Source: Gremmenia infestans (lineage: Eukaryota; Ascomycota; Leotiomycetes; Helotiales; Hamatocanthoscyphaceae). Taken from it: DNA of 64,000 nt. Both the position numbers and the translations under genes were made by a program. Below are positions 58,521-64,000 of this stretch, one piece after another (positions within the stretch are counted from its first letter, which is position 1; each line of letters starts with the position of its first letter). Below the pieces are notes generated by a model. That model was not told the DNA's origin, searched no databases, and saw nothing but the letters and a program-made list of their open reading frames with translations. Location of the stretch: positions 129,001 to 193,000 of the forward strand of contig JAFEVB010000009.1 of the NCBI GenBank assembly GCA_032629725.1, read 5' to 3'.

Positions 58521-60853
58521 TCATGAGATGGACGTGCCAAAGATTCCAAACCTCCGCTCCCACCTCTCCCCATTCCCTGCGTTGGCTTTTGATGGATTCT
58601 GCTCCTTTACCTTGACGCCGTACTGCTTGATGCAGCAGGTGAAAGGCTTGTTTCTGGGTGCCAGTTTGCTATCGCCATCTTGGTTTATTGGGTTTATCGT
58701 TGCCGTGCTATTTGGATCACGGTCTTGTAGTCGTTCTGTCTCTTCCATATTTCGTCTCTTCGATAGGTCTTCATCGTCACTGTCGTCTGCATCGGGTTGG
58801 TCGCCTGCGTTGTGAGTGGGTGGTGGGGATGAAGCTGTTGAGTCGAAGGTTGATGGAAGATTCATCGTGTTTTCCAGTTGCTGCTTTGCTGACTTTTGCT
58901 CTTCGAGATCGCCCCATAATATGTCGAGCTGTCTTTTGAGTTTATCTAGCAGTTGTTTATCTCCTCGAAGGCTGCTTGTATTAGAATGGGCCCTTAAAAT
59001 AATATGTCATCTTACCTGGTAGCATCCTCTTCCAGGTTCAATAATCCTTGCGCGGCGGGATTGTCAACAAGAAGCCACATGCGATCCTTTGGATCTTTAG
59101 CAGTAGCATCCTCAACTTGCAAGGCGAATCTCCATTCCCATGTGTTCTTGGCGAATCCGTTTCCACTTCTGAACGTCCTTAGATCTTCTTCGCGATCAGT
59201 ATCTTCATCTCCACTGTAGTCTGACAGCATTTCATATTCGCTGGCACGATAGCCCACAGCAAAGTCTTCGATTCTGTGTGGGAAGTAATCTACGACGCGA
59301 ACATTGGCTCTGTATTTGCAATTGGTGAAGGGTGAAATGTAATCCTGGCCATCGTCCAAAAGGATCTTTCGTGGTTCCTGGATTTCAGCAAAGGATTGAA
59401 TTGGCAGGTCTGGGTGAGCGCATCTTACTACGTTGAACGTCAGAAACTATATCGTCGTGTTGGAGCATTGCTTACTGTTTTCGTTTAGATCCAACTTCTT
59501 CCTGGCGTTTGCTTCAGCCTCTGCTACTTTACGGTGAGCTGCGGCTCGCTTTTCCCTCCTTCGTTGTTTGTGATTACTCTTCTCACCATCACCGTCTCCA
59601 TCGTCCTCCCGCCTCCGCTTGTCTCCTAAACCAGCTTCTTCATCCTTGATGGCTTGCATTTGGGACTTGAACCTTTTCTCGTGCTCGCGTTTGCGGCGGA
59701 CTCCTTCTTTCAACCTTGGATCAATTTGATCTTGATCTTCCGACTGTTCTAGTATCTCCACCTTGACCAACTCTTCGGCTTTCCCACGGTCTCCCCGTAG
59801 AACTCCTTCCAAGCAGCCACCCATGTTACCATACTTGATCTGCACGTTCTTCATCAAGACCCACTGGCCGATTTTGACTTGTTCCCGGACATATCCGGCG
59901 TGAGCATCGTAGAGCGTCAGTTGTATGGTCATCTTCCCATAAGGACCTGGCCATACATTGTCGGGTTCCTTCCGTGGCTTCTTTTTCGTGTACCCATATT
60001 CATCTCCACCATCCTGAATCTTGTTCCACTCATGATTGTAGAAATTATCGTTTTGCGTATAGTCAGATAAGTAAACGGACAGCCCTTCTCTCGAGCCCTC
60101 GTAGACTTTGATTACCTTGCCAAGAATGTCATAGAATCGTCCACTCTGCACGTCCTGCAGAAGACTGAATTTATCTTTGACATTTGCGGACCTGCTCACA
60201 TTTTCTTGGAATTCTTGATTCGATGGCAGGGCGAGGTCCGCTTTATTAGAATTTGCCCATATGATGTATGCTAACTCGATTGTATTGGGAGCTACAGACT
60301 TCCCTTGAGGTGGGCCGTATGTATTCCAAGGAATACGTGCAACGCTCTTTAATTCACGTGGAACATTCGAGGCAGCCAGAATGTGAAACTGAGTGAAATT
60401 TTTGTTTGCGATCAGTTGCACGGCTCCGCCAAACATTTGCACCTGCAGAAATAAGACCGCGTTGAATCAGCTATTATAAAGGGACTTACTTTTGCGGCTC
60501 GCACCAGAACCACATCACCGGGGTTTGATACTTTCGGCATGTACTTCAGTGGCCAGAAAATGACAATGTCCAATCCAGAAGTACTGGACCAAGTTGAAAG
60601 ATCCTTCAATCTGAGCGTGCATTTGTGGTCTATAGATGTTATTTGTTTGGTATGTTCGAATGGGATTGAAAGACATACCAGTGCCACCAGTTTGAAAGGG
60701 TTCTCGGAAATCCTGCAGAAACCCAATAACACTGAGCTGCCCTTTGGCTCTGATCTGGTCACTTGATAAGTTGTGGATTTCATCAATAGTTTTAAACCCG
60801 GGTGGTAGAGGAGGCTTTGAAGATGCTGGTGTTGAGTCCTGGGTGCTGTCCAT
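58521..60853 (-). CDS. POT1: Protection of telomeres protein POT1
   Basis: Exons 60853..60679, 60629..60490, 60442..59476, 59427..59016 and 58971..58521 join in frame to 714 aa. The first half holds the POT1/Cdc13-type telomeric ssDNA-binding OB fold: TLRLKDLSTWSSTSGLDIVIFWPLKYMP, then GDVVLVRAAKVQMFGGAVQLIANKNFTQFHIL, assembled across introns 1 and 2. A second OB-like region follows (YDILGKVIKVYEGSREGLSVYLSDYT; MTIQLTLYDAHAGYVREQVKIGQWVLMKNVQIKYG). A basic Lys/Arg-rich linker (about residues 350-420) leads to a C-terminal part ending in FTCCIKQYGVKVKE...RWERRFGIFGTSI, which looks like another OB element. POT1 binds the 3' G-rich overhang, regulates telomerase and blocks DNA-damage signalling. 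The acceptor of the last intron could be 3 bp upstream. Divergent from importin alpha. Confidence 0.88.
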
Positions 60854-61333
60854 CGTAACGGTTTGTGGTGTTGCTGTGAATGGTTTTATTGACTTTTGGA
60901 AACAGCGGATGAGCAAATGTATTGCTGCGCCAGAGCAGAACTCTCAAAAGAATGGCCAGCATACAACGCATTTGCAAATAGCCATGGATATCAACAGTCC
61001 AGAGGAACTATCCTTCAACTCAATTGAATGCTTCTTTTTACCATTTGGGGAGACGCGTTTTGGAAGGGAAGTGGACGCGATTAAACCAAAGTGGTTAGTG
61101 TGGCTACTAGCTAGATACGGCTAGCGTGAATTTTGCTTTTGAAAGCGGCTGCCCGTCCTGACCTGCTCCTGCTTTGAGCTTCTTTTGAATATTGAACCCG
61201 TTACAACCTCAAATCCATACTCACACCACAATTTCTCAACGCCACGAGCAACGAGCAGGATCTGATCACCTTGCATTGATCAGTCCATATCGCATAGCCA
61301 TATTATTCAGAGCGCCTACAGCCCTCCGCAAAT
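60854..61333. promoter_or_regulatory. Shared divergent promoter region of POT1 and importin alpha
   Basis: 480 bp between two start codons facing away from each other. No consensus elements recognised. Confidence 0.45.
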
Positions 61334-63334
61334 ATGGCCGACCGTTACATCCCCGAGCATCGTCGTACCCAGTTCAAGGCGAAGAACACATTCAAGCCTG
61401 AAGAGCTGCGACGCCGTCGTGAGGAGCAGCAGGTAGAGATTCGCAAGGCCAAGCGTGAGGAGAACCTGGCAAAGAGACGAGGCATCGGAGGAGGGGAACG
61501 ACCTGGAGCCTCTCTAGGCGCAGAGCCGGACAGCGACGATGATACTGCACCCACAGAGAGTCAGGTAAGCTTCAGACTCATACTATCTACCCTCTGTACC
61601 CCAGGATGGGGCATTGCGCTCTTCGGCGGCTCTCCAAGCATTTGCACAGCTCTTGCCGTCGCATGCTCTCCCTCTATTTACTCTGCCTGGTGGGGTTACC
61701 GCTTAGTGGAATTTGCTTTTTCGCTTGTGCGAGTTGACCGCCGTTGAGAGCTCCACTGTCAAGGAGCACCTGGGCAGCACGAGCACTTCCCCGCATATAC
61801 CCCTTATTGTGTGTTTTAAAGATGCAAATGCTAATTCTGTTCTTATCGTTTTTAGTTAAATGAGGACCTTCCTCAAATGGTTCAGGGTGTTTTCTCGGAC
61901 CAGATTGACCTCCAAATCCAAGCTACAACGAAATTCCGAAAGCTGCTTTCCAAGGAGCGCAACCCACCAATTGAAGAGGTCATCAAGACTGGAGTTGTCA
62001 GCCGTTTCGTCGTATTTCTCCGATCACCTCATACCCTCGTGCAATTTGAAGCTGCCTGGGCTCTTACAAACATTGCTTCAGGTTCGGCGCAACAAACGCA
62101 GGTTGTTATCGAGGCTGGTGCTGTCCCAATATTCGTTGAGCTGTTAGGCAGTCACGAACCTGATGTTAGAGAGCAAGCTGTTTGGGCTCTAGGAAACATT
62201 GCTGGTGACAGTCCATCATGCCGGGATTACGTTCTGAGCTGCGGTGCTCTCAAGCCACTTTTGAACCTTCTGGGCGACAGCCGCAAGCTGAGCATGCTCC
62301 GCAATGCCACCTGGACTCTTAGCAACTTCTGCCGTGGCAAAACCCCACAGCCAGATTGGAACACCGTAAGTACTCTCTCCCTTCCATTTCCCATCTAAAG
62401 CTTACAAGTCCAGCAGATCTTGCCTGCCCTACCAGTTTTAGCAAAGCTCGTGTACTCCTTGGACGATGAGGTTTTGATTGATGCTTGCTGGGCTATCTCG
62501 TATCTTTCCGATGGGGCCAATGATAAGATCCAGGCCGTTATCGAAGCCGGTATCCCTCGCCGTCTCGTAGAGCTCCTCATGCATGCTTCTACCTCTGTCC
62601 AGACCCCTGCACTCCGATCAGTTGGCAACATTGTGACAGGTGATGACGTCCAGACTCAAGTCATCATTAACAATGGTGCTCTTCCAGCTCTGCTCTCGCT
62701 TTTGAGCTCTGGAAAAGACGGAATTCGCAAGGAAGCTTGCTGGACTATCTCCAACATTACCGCCGGTAACTCCACTCAGATCCAAGCTGTGATCGATGCC
62801 AACATCATCCCACCTTTGATTCACCTGCTTTCCAACGGTGACCTGAAGACCCGCAAAGAGGCTTGCTGGGCCATCTCGAACGCTACTTCAGGTGGACTTC
62901 AAAAACCTGAGCAGATTCGATATCTTGTTAACCAGGGTTGCATCAAGCCACTGTGTGACCTGCTTGCTTGCCCGGATAACAAAATCATTCAGGTTGCCCT
63001 CGATGGTCTTGAGAATATCTTGAAGGTCGGAGAGATGGACAAGGATGCCGCTGGCGAAGGCCAAGAGAGCATCAATAGATACGCCCTTTTCATTGAGGAA
63101 TGCCAAGGCATGGAGAAGATCCACGATTGCCAGACCAATGCCAACGAGGAAATCTACATGAAGGCATACAACATGATCGAAAAGTACTTTTCCGATGAAG
63201 AGGAGGCGACAGATGATGTTCAACAAACCATTGCCGGCGATCAGAGCAGCTTTGGCTTTGGCGCCAACAATGCGGCAGGTGGCGGTGGCTTTAACTTCGC
63301 CAATGCCAACGGCGGCGACTCGATGGATATGTAA
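61334..63334 (+). CDS. SRP1: Importin subunit alpha (karyopherin alpha)
   Basis: Exons 61334..61564, 61856..62365 and 62417..63334 yield 552 aa, the usual length. The N-terminal importin-beta-binding domain is basic (HRRTQFKAKNTFKPEELRRRREEQQVEIRKAKREE...KRR). Ten armadillo repeats follow with the NLS-binding W-x-x-x-N ladder visible: AAWALTNIASG, AVWALGNIAGD, ATWTLSNFCRG, ACWAISYLSDG, ALRSVGNIVTG, ACWTISNITAG, ACWAISNATSG. The acidic C-terminus and Gly/Phe/Asn-rich tail (GFGANNAAGGGGFNFANANGG) are typical of fungal Srp1/Cut15. It carries classical-NLS cargo into the nucleus with importin beta and Ran. Intron 1 (291 bp) is unusually long for this window. The acceptor of intron 2 may be the CAG 3 bp earlier, adding one Gln. 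Confidence 0.95.
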
Positions 63335-64000
63335 AGCGGCATGTATTTGTCGACATTGTCTGTGCCTGTTTCAGGCCGTTCCATTTATATTTGCACCACA
63401 TACAGCTTTCTAATTCAGATTGATGAACCCCTCACCAATTCAGCGGCCCCATATCATGCACGACCACCCCCGAAGACCTTCAACACGACATACACGCCCT
63501 ACGAAAAGCACAACCCCTGCGAAAGAAATGCCTTCCACTTCCCGAATGTGACCAACGACTCGCGAAAGATTCACCGTCATGTATTTTCTTTGTTCTACCA
63601 CCCCCGGCACATTCCCAGGCGTTTTATTGCGACATATTATGGATCGAGACATGGTAGCTTTAAAGTTCCTGATCTCTGGAGATGAAATATTGAGACTACA
63701 AATAGTAGTTATTATGAGTATGGTCGCTTGAAAGCTCCTACTCCAATGGGGTGAAAGGAGAGATGCATGTGGAGGAGAGGCCATGTGGATAGCGCTCGCT
63801 ATGAAATGAAAAGATGATAAAGCAATCAGTTTTGGCATATGGTTATGTGATGATTTACATGTGATTTATTTTTGCTATAACACTATCTAGAGATTTGTAA
63901 CCACCATTCTTGCTCCAGTATTCGCCCTCCAATGTCGATAATAATGGATCCCTACTCTCCAGCGCTGGAACCAATCTAGGCTTAATATCTGTTGGTTTCT
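63335..64000. other. Importin alpha 3' region and right window edge
   Basis: No further gene recognised. The region after about 63840 is AT-rich, and nothing can be said about features crossing the window edge. Confidence 0.5.

Noticed and set aside
1..64000. tRNA, rRNA or CRISPR features
   Set aside because: I saw no cloverleaf with consensus A/B boxes, no rRNA-like sequence and no spaced direct repeats. The tandem repeats present are microsatellites.

Overview
The window looks like nuclear DNA of a filamentous ascomycete (Pezizomycotina). Genes are split by short GT-AG introns, mostly 44-98 bp, and the products are typical fungal ones: TEL1, NUP192, cullin-4, POT1, importin alpha, an RDS1-type ferritin-like protein, a 2EXR protein, an NmrA-like protein and a fused aspartyl-tRNA synthetase. 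Intergenic DNA carries CTAC-type simple repeats. A leotiomycete-like fungus is a guess that I cannot confirm from sequence alone.

Layout. 1-1.4 kb holds the 3' part of an RCC1 gene. 3.0-4.0 kb holds a secreted RDS1-like gene on the minus strand. 4.0-7.9 kb is a long intergenic stretch with simple repeats, a GATA-containing palindrome and one MITE copy. 7.9-9.0 kb is an MDR-family quinone oxidoreductase-like gene. 9.3-18.5 kb is a complete eight-exon TEL1 (ATM) kinase gene on the minus strand, divergent from the NUP192 nucleoporin gene (19.0-24.3 kb) across about 420 bp. Cullin-4 follows at 24.7-27.4 kb. From 27.9 to 38.5 kb the DNA is gene-poor: a probably decayed gene, a degenerate two-copy repeat, one hypothetical gene with a microexon, a perfect 24-bp palindrome and a small membrane-protein gene. 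A Ser/Pro-rich hypothetical protein lies at 38.6-40.9 kb.

The most interesting locus is 43.6-49.9 kb. A minus-strand gene encodes an aspartyl-tRNA synthetase fused to a C-terminal DUF2156 aminoacyl-transferase domain, the architecture of ErdS (ergosteryl-3beta-O-L-aspartate synthase). It is divergent from an alpha/beta-hydrolase gene with a complete catalytic triad. That hydrolase is a candidate for the ErdH role of removing Asp from the sterol. Together they may form a tRNA-dependent sterol aspartylation/deaspartylation module.

The right part holds a mucin-like single-pass membrane protein (50.9-52.7 kb), a 2EXR protein (53.7-55.5 kb), a second MITE copy in the opposite orientation (56.3 kb), an NmrA-like gene (57.0-57.9 kb), and POT1 (58.5-60.9 kb, minus) divergent from importin alpha (61.3-63.3 kb). 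TEL1 and POT1, both telomere-maintenance genes, lie about 40 kb apart. NUP192 and importin alpha both serve nuclear transport, and RCC1, if it is the Ran exchange factor, does too. I see no sign that these genes are clustered by function. All exon boundaries were inferred by eye from splice motifs, reading frame and protein continuity.
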